Assembly: GCF_028502605.1 (NCBI RefSeq) | Contig: NC_079235.1 | Location: 2,356,001-2,420,000 of the forward strand | From: Trichoderma breve | Lineage: Eukaryota > Ascomycota > Sordariomycetes > Hypocreales > Hypocreaceae | Length of the DNA stretch: 64,000 nt | Direction of reading: 5' to 3' | In this document: positions 32,101 to 42,330 of the stretch, piece by piece | Numbering within the stretch: the first letter of the stretch is position 1 | Layout: each line of letters begins with the position of its first letter | Made by a program: the position numbers and the translations under genes | Notes under the pieces: generated by a model | Database searches by the model: none | Seen by the model: only the letters and a program-made list of their open reading frames with translations | Told to the model about the DNA's origin: nothing

Positions 32101-34949
32101 GAAACAGCCAGGTATCGACTCTTACTTGGAAAAATTTGAGCCTGGTACCTATCAACATTGGCTAGTTGCTTTCAAGGTCAAATCGGCTCAAGATAGGTAC
32201 CAAACCGAAAAAGACAATTACGAGAAAGAGGTGCGGAGAGTGGCTGAGCGCAGAGGAAATGCTGAAAAAGCAAAGGCCATCGAGGAGTCCATTTCTGATC
32301 TCGTTAAGCTTGAGAGCACCCTTATTGCCAAAGGCGCGCTGGTATTCAGTGAACTCTACCCAGACATCAAGATGGAGAACCGCCACAACTACAGCTACAT
32401 CCCTCCCGAACCCCCAAAGGTTACAGCGTTTGAGTATAACTTCCTGTTCAATGGAGACAACGACATGACCGAGGGGAAGAAGGATGGATATATTCAATTG
32501 TAAGCCCACGAATCCACTTATTCTGTACTTTTAGCATAAAACTAACACTTGGGATTAGGATGCAGGCAGCCTGGACTGGAGATATCGGGACAATCAAATC
32601 CCTAACGCTCCAAGCTTGGGGCCCTAACAATGAGCATGCACCGCTTAATATGGCTATTTTTGATGACAGCCGTAACTCTCCATTCTCCATTGCCTACCTT
32701 CGCGGCCACTATCACACTGCTAAGGCCATCCTGGAGATTATTAGGGCCCAGTGGTCGGCACCCGAAAAGGAAAAAGTCCGCTACAAGATGCAGTCCCGAG
32801 ATGAAGACGATGAGGATGAAGAAGAGGAAGACGACGAAGGGGATTCAGACAATGAGCTTCGAATTGTCTCAGAGACGATTGACCAAGCCTTCACCATTGA
32901 TGATATTGGCAAAGTCTCTATGCAGGTCAAATCTCACACCAGGCCCATCGATGTAATCCGAGCCCATGCACCAGGTATCGCCAAGAAGAAAGACGGATCG
33001 ATTCAATTTGGCGCCACCCAAAGTCTCTTCGTACATGCCATCAACGATGAGGACACGGCTGGTCTGAAAGTCCTTCTAGGACTGGTGAGTGAGTACGAGC
33101 AGACAGAGACGACTGGAGACGAAGACGAGTCTGTTAAGAGATTCAACCTGGAATCCAATGACTTCCTTTCAGCAGTGCAAAGCGGGAACACGGAAGCTCT
33201 CAGCCTTCTTATTAAGCGAACCGGCGCAGGAATTCCCTTGGACCATCTCGTCAAGAAGAGCGGAGCCGAGTTGAAGCAAAAGCCTCGCTTCTACCAAGGA
33301 CTGACGGTTTATGGAAAGAAGAGGTATGAAGATTCCATCCAGTATTGATGAGCATATGGTGACTGACATTATTATAGAAAGGATTGGGCACAGGCCGGGC
33401 GAAACATGGTCGTCAGGACCACCGGCCTTCAAACGCCGCCTCTTCTTCATGCGGCACTCGGTGGTCGCATTGACGCAGTCGAATTCTTCTTGAGCGATAA
33501 GCCCCATCGTCTATATAGCGAGTTTGCCAAGTCCAAGGCCGCCGCTGAGGATCCCCGGCTCAAGCATCTCATCCAAAGCCCAGTCGGCTTTGACCGGGTC
33601 ATATCCAAGTGGCTTGGCGCAGACAGTAAGCGTTCTTCTTTGTATAAGAGAATGAGAGACGGCATGTATGCTAACAGACGGGTTCACTAGATGATTTCGT
33701 GCTACATACGGCCATATTGGCAGCACCTTCCAAGAACTCCATCGAGCTGGTCAAATATTTAATCGAGTCCTACCCGGAGTCGCTTGAAAAGAAGACATCC
33801 AACGGCGATACGCCTCTGTTCATTGCCTGTCGTCTCGGCTACGTCCATTTTGCCAAGCTATTAATCGGCGCAAACGCCGACCAAGCTACCCGCAACCATA
33901 TGGGAGAGAACATCTTGCATGCGGCCGTAGCCGGCAATCCAAAGGCAGCTAGCCTTCGTCGCCTTCTCGACATTATCGATCCCGGTCTTCGAAGTCACTT
34001 GTTTACGGAGCGCAAAAGCCTGCAGGCGAATGGTCTGACGCCGCTACATGCTTGGATCTCTCAAGCTTCCGGTGTGGTTAACGATGATTCCGCCGTGTAC
34101 TCAAGGCGCAGGAGATACTACTACCATCACCAGCCGTCGTCGCCCTATTCTAGAACGGAGGATGTTGTGGACATGCTGAAGCTCATGTTGGAATATTCCA
34201 AGGGTGAGGAACTGGACATGCTCAACGGCGCTGGTGACACCTGTCTCCACACTGCCATCATGCAGAGAATGGTCTCCATCGTCAAGATCCTCATCGACTT
34301 CAAGCCTCAGCTCCTGTACAGAGAGAACGCCGTCGGGCGCACGCCTGCCGAGGTGGCACAGGACAAGGTCACGGCCGACCAGTTTGCCCAAAAGACCAAA
34401 CTGCAAAGTACGCGAACCGACAAGCTCGACACCTGGCCGACCCAGGCCGCCAGCACTTTTATCAAGTGCTCGACCATCGAGGGCCTGAGCGACGAACAGC
34501 TTCGAGAGAAGGTCGTCGAGCTCGGCCTCAGCGGCCAATACCAGCCTGCTCAGGTCGCTGCCATCATCGGCCTAGTCGGACTCGCGCCGAGCCAGGAGAC
34601 ACTCCCCGATACGGCTCGCAACACCGTCATCTGGGACCTCTGCAAGACCTGCATGGACAAGAACCCCGGCAAGCGCCGCCTCGTCAGCCTCAACGAGGCC
34701 AACGACGTCGCCAAGAGACTCGGGGAGAAGCACACCGCCTCGCGATACTTCTCCATCCAGGCTCGCGCAGACGACGATGATGAGGAGCCCAAGGACGATG
34801 CGGATGAGAAGGATACGAGGGATTTCGCAGCCCAGCAGCTGTCTTCGAAATTGGGTAGGGCTTGGAGGTTCAACAGCTTTGTCGGCAAAGATTTTGGTCT
34901 TGAAAGGTGCGACGAGTGCAAGTCGTACCATGATGGACTGTGCAAATGA
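29114..34949 (+). CDS. Giant ankyrin-repeat protein with an N-terminal nucleotidyltransferase-like domain, 1841 aa
   Basis: Six exons, 29114-29791, 29853-31307, 31379-32499, 32559-33323, 33378-33625 and 33691-34949, join in frame with consensus introns. Residues about 130-300 carry the pattern of a polymerase-beta-type nucleotidyltransferase fold: Gly-Ser-Ser at 139-141, Asp-Val-Asp at 173-175 in 'SDVDLFLYGL', and a third acidic pair FDID at 243-245 after a strand. Ankyrin repeats follow, clearest at about 525-592 (GRAPLHLAA, GKTALHLAA) with further ones scattered to about residue 1700, separated by acidic linkers. The end carries 'RCDECKSYHDGLCK', a possible small metal site. Ankyrin arrays bind proteins. 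Whether the transferase fold is active, and on what substrate, is unknown. The frame stays open upstream to 28826, with in-frame ATGs at 28826 and 28871 that would add a basic presequence-like extension. Confidence 0.85.
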
Positions 34950-34972
34950 TTGTAAGCCTGCTCTTCGCAGTT

Positions 34973-35376
34973 TAGATTTAGCTATATATGGGTAGAGTGA
35001 AACAATGACGAACAAGAAGATTTCGAACACCCACGCGTTGAATTATAAGCTTATTCCTTAGCATCTGCCATTATAGCTATATTTTCTCTAGGATTTACTG
35101 CTATATCTATATTTCTCTATCAAATGCTATTATATTTATATTTTTCTATCAACTGCTACTAGATCTATTTTTCTCTAGTAGTTGCTAGTATAGTTATATA
35201 TTTTTAATATTTACTACTACAACTGTATTTGTCTAGTATTTACTATTGAGCTGATTGGGTGCTCATATTGCTGGATTTATCACTCTGTGGTCTTGCTTTT
35301 TTCTGACCTCCACTTCACGGCATAGATTTAGCTATATATGAGTACCCAGAATGAGACAACGATGAACATGAAGAAC
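34973..35376. repeat. Pair of about 50-bp direct repeats flanking the minisatellite
   Basis: AGATTTAGCTATATATG and about 30 bp of following sequence occur at 34973-35020 and again at 35323-35376, roughly 80% alike by eye, in the same orientation. They bracket the 29-bp minisatellite. Confidence 0.7.
35063..35236. repeat. Diverged 29-bp minisatellite, six copies
   Basis: Six consecutive 29-bp units start at 35063, 35092, 35121, 35150, 35179 and 35208, followed by a partial seventh. Each unit has the form (T)TACTGCTA...TATA...TTTCTCTAG. The copies differ at many positions but keep the length exactly. The tract is AT-rich and starts 114 bp after the ankyrin stop codon. Confidence 0.85.
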
Positions 35377-35621
35377 AAATACACAATGAGATTGTAAAAT
35401 CATGAACTACTATATATCGATATTGAGATATTTGAACAATGTGATTTCTTTTCGTTTTCGCATGACAAACTTGATGAGAGAGTGGTGAAACCAACCTCGC
35501 TCTCCACGCAAGGAACACTTTCCAACATGTTACATATTTTCCAATCTAGCCACTGACAAAGCTGGCCAATCGGATCCGCAGCCCAAATCATCTTACAAGG
35601 TTACACGAGCCAGCTCACGAC
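35237..35621. other. Intergenic region between ankyrin and Atg33-like genes
   Basis: This stretch holds the second direct repeat and the 3' flank of the minus-strand membrane-protein gene. No gene was seen. Confidence 0.4.
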
Positions 35622-36495
35622 CTAATAGTAACGGACAGTTCGGGGAGCACCATCGCCCCAAAGTCCAACCACAGACAGCACAAAGGCGGCGGCGGCAAAG
35701 CCGGTCTTGACGAGATATGCCCTTGCAGTACCCTCAACGTTGGCTCTGACTTCCTCGCCATTAACATCCTCTAGCTCAGACTCGCTGGGCAGGTCTCCCT
35801 CGCTGTGCGAATCGCCCAAGACCTCATAGCTCGCTTCCATCCGGGCTCTAGATGAGGTGGTCTTGCGTGCGCTAGTAGGCTTCGAAGCTGTTGCAGCCGG
35901 CTGGGGAAGGTATCCGGGCACTACAACCGACAGCACAGCCAGAATGGACGTATAGAACAGGTACGGGTGGCGAGCGTAGCGCGGGGAGCAGACGAACGAC
36001 AGGAAGAGCGGGGCAGCTGCCAGAGACGAGAGGGCGAGGACGGGAAGACGCAGCGAAGATTGCAGTGAGGTCAAGGCGTGAGCGGCGGAAGACGACGAGG
36101 GTAGCTGGAGGAGAGTTGGGAGAGTGACGGCTGAGACGGTATACGAGACGCCCTGCGATGGCACCGAGAAAGTCAGCAACGAATTCTTATTGCACGAGCA
36201 CAGCGAAAGCCATGAGTAATCCATAGCGAATGCGATTGTGTCCTGCCCGCTGCCGTTCCCCATCCTCTGAATTCCACAGAGCTGAAGCTGTCGCTTTGAA
36301 CTGGCCGGGGGCTGAATGCGATGCAGCCGAACATGCGACTCGAGGAGGGGGAGGGGCAGCAGCCGGGCTTTTTTCGCCGTCTTGCTACAGAGACAGAACA
36401 CATTGAAAAAGCTAGGAAATGATGGCGAAACTTACCGTCAACAGCCCGAGGGACACGGTGCCCACGAATTTGAGGACCGAGATCCCCTTTGCCAT
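35622..36495 (-). CDS. Atg33/Scm4-like small membrane protein, 196 aa
   Basis: Two exons on the minus strand, 36495-36436 and 36152-35622, separated by a 283-nt intron (gtaag...gcag, phase 0). The joined N-terminus, MAKGISVLKFVGTVSLGLLT then GVSYTVSAVT, is one continuous hydrophobic segment, which supports the splice. Further membrane segments lie at about residues 55-75, 82-102 and 170-190. A polar Ser/Glu loop separates the last two. The N-terminal pattern and four-pass layout resemble the Atg33/Scm4 family of fungal mitochondrial outer-membrane proteins (Atg33 acts in yeast mitophagy). The family match is from memory of the pattern and is moderate; at minimum it is a small multi-pass membrane protein. 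The alternative unspliced open frame, starting at 36401, is less likely. Confidence 0.7.
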
Positions 36496-37170
36496 GGTGA
36501 TTGAATTGTGTACTGTGTTGGTGTATGTGCTGTTGCGAACAAAGTTGTGTCTTGTGAGAGAAGCAAAAAGTGGGAGCTATTCAGAGTTTCGGAAGAGAAT
36601 TGAGTTAAAAGAGGCGCCAGAAGCAGAAAAATCGGGTGGTCGCAAAAAGATAACGCCGTGCCTGCCTTATTGAACAAGCTGGGTGCAGATAAGGCAGTGA
36701 CACTGGTTGGACGTCACGTCATGCTCTTTGGGAAGCAACGAACGGGAGCTATTAGTTTGTTAGCAAATAGGCCTAATAGCAATTGAATGTTAGGCAGTAG
36801 CTAGTACTGCGAATCGCTGCTTCCTCGTCTGGCCTCATGGAGCACTTTTCCCGGCAGTGAATGGGAACAAGTTGAAAGTCACTTTAGTGGGGCGCTAACA
36901 ACAGCTCTGAGGTCTCCACTTAATGCGGGTGATTCACGTGCCTGGGCAAACAGCTTTGCGGTGCCACAGCTGCAATTTTTCTTTTCTCTCTTAAAAACTC
37001 TCTCTTGCATATATCAAGCTCAAGTTTGCATTTGAGGTTCGTCTATGGAAGCTTTTCTGATGGCTTGATTCACTCTTTTTCTTCTTTATTTTTCTTCCTT
37101 TATTTCTTTTGCCCTTTCTTTTTTTTTATTTTCCATACAACAAACAGCGAATCTCACAGCTGTAAAATAA
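36496..37170. other. Intergenic region with one CACGTG box
   Basis: A CACGTG box at 36935-36940 is followed by a strongly CT-rich tract (about 37.07-37.13 kb) and an A-rich leader ending at a possible start codon at 37171. This is the layout of a fungal promoter reading rightward. Confidence 0.4.
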
Positions 37171-37523
37171 ATGTACGTTTTCTTCACTCTTCTCCAATCG
37201 CATTTCCTCACGCGCCGACATCACGCAAACAAAACAAACATCTCCTTCTCCTCACCTTTATATGATGAACAACCTTGCACCCATATTCTTTTAGGAAGAG
37301 CCGTCTGAGACTGCCTCCGATTGGCCGGTGCGAGCTTCCCCCCTGGGAGGCTTGTATCTGTCGGTCCTTTGGTCGCTTCCAGCAGGGCCGTCGTGGGATT
37401 CCGCGTCCAGTTTGCATCGTCATATGCGCAACTGGGCGTTCCGCGGCGGTCGTGCTGGCGGCGGTGGGGGTCGTAGTGCTTATAACTGGGTTTCTGAAAA
37501 AAAGAGTTGAAGACTTGTTGTGA
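37171..37523 (+). CDS. Doubtful small gene with an intron-split start codon
   Basis: A promoter-like CT-rich tract and A-rich leader end in AAAATAAATG at 37171. The G of this ATG is also the first base of a good donor (GTACGT), and the acceptor TTTTAG at about 37293 is followed by G. Splicing would therefore rebuild an ATG and open a 76-codon frame to 37523. That product is Arg/Cys/Val-rich with a hydrophobic stretch near the C-terminus (VVLAAVGVVVLITG). A second frame through the same exon gives a Gly-rich product ending SAYNWVSEKKS that is equally protein-like. I cannot choose between them, and the locus may be non-coding. Confidence 0.22.
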
Positions 37524-37808
37524 TTTTTTGCATACGTTTTACAATACATGCTTTACTCGAACGAGTGCTAACTCACTCTTGATAGTTGAATCAAACAGGT
37601 CGACGACAACAAGGCGGTCTTCAAGAGGACATAGCCGTCCGATAATCATATCTGGTCATCAATTCGTCATCTTTTGTAGTTTCCTCCACGCAAATAGTTT
37701 CCGTAATATGTATATGATACAATACAATACCATGCTTTCATCTCAGAACAATATTTCCGTTTCATCGCTCGTCTTGCCTTAACGCCCGTGACCCTTTTGT
37801 AGCTCGCA

Positions 37809-40800
37809 TTAAACATCACTATCGTCACTGTCTAGCAACGCAGGTCTTGTGCGTCGCCTCCTGTTAGTTGGTGCCGCCTCTTCAGACGCTTCTCTCGCTC
37901 GGCCTTGCATCCTGGACGGGCCAGCAAGCGCATGCAAGTCTGGAACTCCATCGCTTTCTTGGGTTGCCGTGAATTGAGTTGGCACAAAATAGGGTTTGCT
38001 TGCCCCTGCTCGCGGCGTCCGTTCATTCGGCTTTATGGGAGATGTTGCTTCGGAATCAAACATGCTGGATGTTGCTTGGTCGTCTCCAACGACGAAATCT
38101 ACCAAGTCGGCTCCGTCATCCGAGTCGCTCTCGTCTAGCAGATCACTATCCCTTTCGCAATCATCTCCAATCTCATCACTGCCAATGGCAGCTTTCCGTG
38201 AAGTCTTTCCTTTTGACTTGGAATTCAGTCTTTTTTGTCTTTTGGCTTCGCTGAGTCGAGGCGGCAGCCCGGGCTCTTCCTCTTCCTCTTCAATGTCTAT
38301 CTCAAGATCGGAGTCAAACAAATCTTCGTCTCCCGAGTCCAACACACGCCGAGCGGCAGACTGAGGGTTCTTTTTGGGCTGAGTTTTTTTGGATTGAGTC
38401 TTTTTAGGCTGAGTCTTTTCGGTCGAGACTTTTCGCCTCTTCGGCTGCTGGACCTCAAATACCAAGGAGTCATCATCTGATTCGACTTCAATGGCCTGTC
38501 GCTTTTTGCCGTCTGCTGCAGCTTCATCATCGCTCGCATCTGTCTCACCATTATCAGAATACACAAATGGCTTTACGGGAATTTCAAGATAGTCGCTCGT
38601 GTCCACGTCGCTACGGGGCCTCACGAGGCTATCAGCATCCCCCAGCTTTTGCAGCAGCTTGACGCAACGTTTTGTATAAGCCCCATGAGGGACGAAGGCA
38701 GTCGGGCGTAGCTGTCGTTGCAGCTTTGGATGAGCTTCCATACTCGGCAGATCAGCTTCGTCAGTCACGTTGCGGTTAAATGGTAGATTCCGGTACGTTC
38801 GCTCGAGCTCGTAAAGTTCATCCGAGCCAAGAACAACACGATCCAATTCAGGAATCGCTGTCAGATCATCTAGTTCGGGATTTCGCTTTGGCTTTGAACT
38901 TGACTTGGACACACGCTCTCCCGGGTTTATCGAGACCTTCATAAAATCACTGACTTTTTGAAACCCAGTCTGGACTCCATCCGGCATGTGGAATTTCTTG
39001 GGTGGTTTCTTTTTACCCTTGGGAACCTGCCGTTTCTTGGGTTCTGGTAACGACTTGTCCTGAGTATTCTCAACTGGAATCTCAACATGCCGCATGTCCA
39101 CTTCGGGCCGTATGTCTCGGGGTACAATCCGCGTGGAAAGATCAAATCGAAAGTTGAACCGGCTTCCTTCGCAGATGAGCTTTTGCATCTTTTCGTAGTT
39201 ATCCTTCGACTTGGCAAACTGTTCTTCCTCTTTCCCCCTCATCAGGAGCAGCGCAATGTTACCTGCTCGCTTTCTTCCCGTTCTGCCCATGCGCTGCAGC
39301 ATGCGAATTGGAGACGCCGAAGAGTCATAGCAGACAATAAGATCAACCTGGCCAATGTCCAACCCTTCTTCTCCAATGGAAGTGGCAACGAGGACGTTGT
39401 AGGCGCCAGTCTTGAACTTTTCGATCGTGTCTATTTGCTGCTTCTGCTTCATGCCCTCGCCGCGCTTACCATCAGCTTGCCCAACAAAGACGGTAGCTTT
39501 GATGAGTGGTCGATGAGTATTGAACATGCGCACAATCTCTTCGGCGGAATCACGATACTCGCTGAACACTATCACTCGAGTCCCCTCCCCGTTATCCATG
39601 AAATGATTCAAGACGCAATCAGCCAAGGCTGTGAGCTTTGGGTGTCCCACAAAGCCGTCGAGCTTGAGCCACCCAGCAATTTTATCCATCATTTCTTGGA
39701 AGCTGGCACTATCGATGATTTGGCGCCTGTACTTGGATCCCTTTTCGCCTTTGTCTTCTTGTTCACTGCGAAAGTCAACCATGTTATCGTAGAAAGGTTT
39801 GATACCATGATACTGCAATAATTTGATCGAATGAGCAAGACTCGTTAGCACGCTGAATATTGCCCGCATCATGAACTGGACACCTTGGTTCGCGCGATTC
39901 CCACGCGTGGCAAACCACTCCTTCTGTGCCTGTATCAAACCGTACGTTGTCAGAGCCATCGGATTCCGCCCATACCATATATTTTGGGAGCTGAGTTTCT
40001 CTGTCAACGGTTTGAGAGCCTCAGTGAAGAGTTCACCGATGAGATTCATCTCGTCCGAAGGGTCAAGGACTATCTGATCTATGTTTCGATCGTGCACGTA
40101 CTGCCGAATGTCAAGAGACTCCTCGGTTCGGATTTCGCAGTGAGAAATCCCCAAATTGTCAATGACTTCTTGAACTGTCTCAACTTTTGAGCCTGGTGTA
40201 GCCGTCAGAGCCAGGACCCGAAAACTGTTGGAAAATCGGCGAATGAGTTTGGTAGCTTTGGCATACGCATATTCGCCCACGGCGCGATGCGCTTCGTCAA
40301 TGACCATGAGACCAATACTCTTTGGGTCTGCATATCCATGGGAGAGATCATTGAGTAGCGTTTGTGGCGTCATGAAGAAGACTCGTCTCTTTTCCCACTC
40401 ATCACTCCGCAGAGCTGGAGCAATGTCACCGGTAAGGAGTGTGGTCTCTGATCGAGGTATTCCCGCGATGTTATAACAAGCATCAATCTGCTGCGTTACA
40501 AGTGGCTTTGTCGGCGCTACAAAGACGATTTTGGCTGTCTTCGTCCAGCGGTAAAAGTTGAGCATCACTGTAGCAGCAATAAACGTCTTTCCCAGACCAG
40601 TCGGCAGCGCTACCAGCGTATTGTTGAACAGGCTGTTTCTGACAATGCTGAACTGATAGTCTCGAGTTGGCCCCAGATTTGTTGGATACACCCAAGTCTT
40701 CAATGCCTCTCTATCAAGCTGATGAGGGCTAGGAGGTTCAGGGGGCAGATCCGCGCGATAGACCCTGGTAGTTGTAGTCTGAGATGGGCGAGGAGCATCT

Positions 40801-41126
40801 TCCGTCGCCGCATGGCCACCCCATAACGTGGTTTGTCGCAAAGTACCGGAATTCGTGCGGCTGAAGCCATTGCGAGCTGTTGGTACAGGCTTTGCTGGGC
40901 CCCTGGCAATCTGCCTCACTGGCTCTGGTGAAGAAAAGGCATCCGAAGGCAAATCATTCAGCTCCTGTGCTGCCCATTGCTGCTTATTCAGGTCACCGGC
41001 GCTATTCTTAGAGCCACTCGAAGAAGATGTAGACACAAGCTTCCCTCCATTAGATGAAGATTCTTGATCAAAGGCAGCCAGAATGTCCTCATCAGCAATA
41101 TCGTCATCAAAATCGTCGGAATCCAT
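37809..41126 (-). CDS. MPH1: MPH1/FANCM-type ATP-dependent DNA helicase, 1105 aa
   Basis: Single exon. The start is the ATG at 41126 (GCCATGGATTCC); the ten upstream open codons lack an ATG. The N-terminus is acidic (MDSDDFDDDIADEDILAAF), as in Mph1 orthologues. The superfamily-2 core has Walker A 'LPTGLGKTFIAATV' near residue 175, DEAH in 'MVIDEAHRAVGEYAYAKATK' near 275, the long helical insert typical of Mph1/FANCM, and motif VI 'RMGRTGRKRAGN' near 607. The C-terminal 400 residues are acidic/basic and disordered, where Mph1 binds partners. The family unwinds 3'-5', dissociates D-loops and remodels stalled forks, partly in parallel with the Sgs1-type helicase found 18 kb away. The promoter has E2F/MCB-like sites and a CACGTGAC box. 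Confidence 0.95.
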   Translation of the reverse strand: MDSDDFDDDIADEDILAAFDQESSSNGGKLVSTSSSSGSKNSAGDLNKQQWAAQELNDLPSDAFSSPEPVRQIARGPAKPVPTARNGFSRTNSGTLRQTTLWGGHAATEDAPRPSQTTTTRVYRADLPPEPPSPHQLDREALKTWVYPTNLGPTRDYQFSIVRNSLFNNTLVALPTGLGKTFIAATVMLNFYRWTKTAKIVFVAPTKPLVTQQIDACYNIAGIPRSETTLLTGDIAPALRSDEWEKRRVFFMTPQTLLNDLSHGYADPKSIGLMVIDEAHRAVGEYAYAKATKLIRRFSNSFRVLALTATPGSKVETVQEVIDNLGISHCEIRTEESLDIRQYVHDRNIDQIVLDPSDEMNLIGELFTEALKPLTEKLSSQNIWYGRNPMALTTYGLIQAQKEWFATRGNRANQGVQFMMRAIFSVLTSLAHSIKLLQYHGIKPFYDNMVDFRSEQEDKGEKGSKYRRQIIDSASFQEMMDKIAGWLKLDGFVGHPKLTALADCVLNHFMDNGEGTRVIVFSEYRDSAEEIVRMFNTHRPLIKATVFVGQADGKRGEGMKQKQQIDTIEKFKTGAYNVLVATSIGEEGLDIGQVDLIVCYDSSASPIRMLQRMGRTGRKRAGNIALLLMRGKEEEQFAKSKDNYEKMQKLICEGSRFNFRFDLSTRIVPRDIRPEVDMRHVEIPVENTQDKSLPEPKKRQVPKGKKKPPKKFHMPDGVQTGFQKVSDFMKVSINPGERVSKSSSKPKRNPELDDLTAIPELDRVVLGSDELYELERTYRNLPFNRNVTDEADLPSMEAHPKLQRQLRPTAFVPHGAYTKRCVKLLQKLGDADSLVRPRSDVDTSDYLEIPVKPFVYSDNGETDASDDEAAADGKKRQAIEVESDDDSLVFEVQQPKRRKVSTEKTQPKKTQSKKTQPKKNPQSAARRVLDSGDEDLFDSDLEIDIEEEEEEPGLPPRLSEAKRQKRLNSKSKGKTSRKAAIGSDEIGDDCERDSDLLDESDSDDGADLVDFVVGDDQATSSMFDSEATSPIKPNERTPRAGASKPYFVPTQFTATQESDGVPDLHALAGPSRMQGRAREASEEAAPTNRRRRTRPALLDSDDSDV

Positions 41127-41324
41127 GGCGACCAGAAGCCATGTAGTACCATACAATATGGTCGCTGAGAGGTTAAAAAGTTTCCAGTTTCATGTCTCTG
41201 AAATATCCTTCAGGCCATTAGTAGGTGGTGAGTAACTGATATAATTTCCGTGCGATGGCGATGCTGGCCTCGTAAATACTAAGATGCTCATCCTGTAGTA
41301 TTTCAGGCAGCATGTCGCCAATGT

Positions 41325-41355
41325 GACGCGCCAAACAACCACCAGGACGCGAAAA
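41325..41355. promoter_or_regulatory. E2F/MCB-like sites upstream of MPH1
   Basis: GACGCGCCAAA at 41325-41335 and GACGCGAAAA at 41346-41355 lie 200-230 bp upstream of the MPH1 ATG. Both resemble G1/S elements (TTTSGCGC and CGCGAAA types). The assignment is by motif only. Confidence 0.4.
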
Positions 41356-41366
41356 CGGTACCACAT

Positions 41367-41374
41367 CACGTGAC
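41367..41374. promoter_or_regulatory. CACGTGAC E-box upstream of MPH1
   Basis: CACGTGAC, 241-248 bp upstream of the MPH1 ATG and about 11 bp beyond the E2F/MCB-like pair. The same octamer is present in the RecQ promoter. Confidence 0.4.
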
Positions 41375-42330
41375 TTAAATGGACTGTAATTTACAAAGTG
41401 CAGCGGCCGGAATATCTTGGTCGAGAGGTACCTCTGTATCTCTGTACTTTGGCATTGACAAAGTTCCTTTGAGACCTGCTCGAACTTAGCCACAAAGGAA
41501 ATAGAAAAGGGATTTTGAACATATTTGATTCACTCAAAGAGACTTCTCAAAGCTCTTTGCTTTTTTCAAAGACGAACAACAATCACTGCAGTATCTATTT
41601 ATAGTCTCTTAATCTACCTTTCACTTGCCCAGGTTCCTACCTTATGCAAACAAAGGTACACGCTCGTTCCTGTGAGATCCAAAGGCATTCGGAACAAATC
41701 TAGGCAGCCACTAGGCTTCATTAGGCAATAGTGCACGCCTGGAGAAAATCCGGCTGCCTGCCTGCCTAGTACCTCGCAGGCTTAGCACTTAACTGACTTT
41801 CTCAGCGGGTCCCGAAACAAACATCAAATCCTCTACATACACCAGTCCAAGCCTTGTTTTCTTCTTCTACAACTATTCTCCAAGGCGAGGCTGCACGACA
41901 ACGCTGCCTGCGCATCTACGGAGTGTTCTCGTACGACTCCCTCAAGCACAAGACGCAGGTCCTCTCCAAGCGACCAGAATTTCCACCTTCTTTCAACACA
42001 TCCCGTGCTTTCGAGGAGAATCAGCCGCCGCGAGAGAGTCTCAACAGCCCACCGCGGCTTCGCCTGACCTTCCTGAGCCTCCTGCGCTCTTTCGCCAGGT
42101 CAGCGCACCTCTTCGCTGAACCAAAACAACAAAATACATCCCGCGCATCTCAACACACCGAGCCAAACCAGCGTCGCAGCTGCTAGCAAGGAAGGTCAAG
42201 TCCCAACCATCGGGGCCGACCCGACGAAGGAACCATCAACTGCGCCGCGCGGGCTCAGCATTCCTCTTTCGCAGCCGACCCTCACACCACACCGTCCAGA
42301 CTACAAGGTTTTCGTGGACCGTTTGCGACT

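Larger units (their letters stand above)
41127..42330. other. Divergent promoter region between MPH1 and MEX67
   Basis: 1.2 kb. The MPH1-proximal 250 bp carries the sites annotated separately. The right half (about 41.82-42.33 kb) is CT- and C-rich and probably contains the MEX67 leader. A 91-codon minus-strand open frame (41218-41493) overlaps the MPH1 promoter sites and is taken as fortuitous. Confidence 0.45.

Noticed and set aside
41218..41493. 91-codon minus-strand open frame upstream of MPH1
   Set aside because: It overlaps the E-box and E2F/MCB-like sites of the MPH1 promoter. Its C-terminal half looks vaguely protein-like, but no family was recognised.
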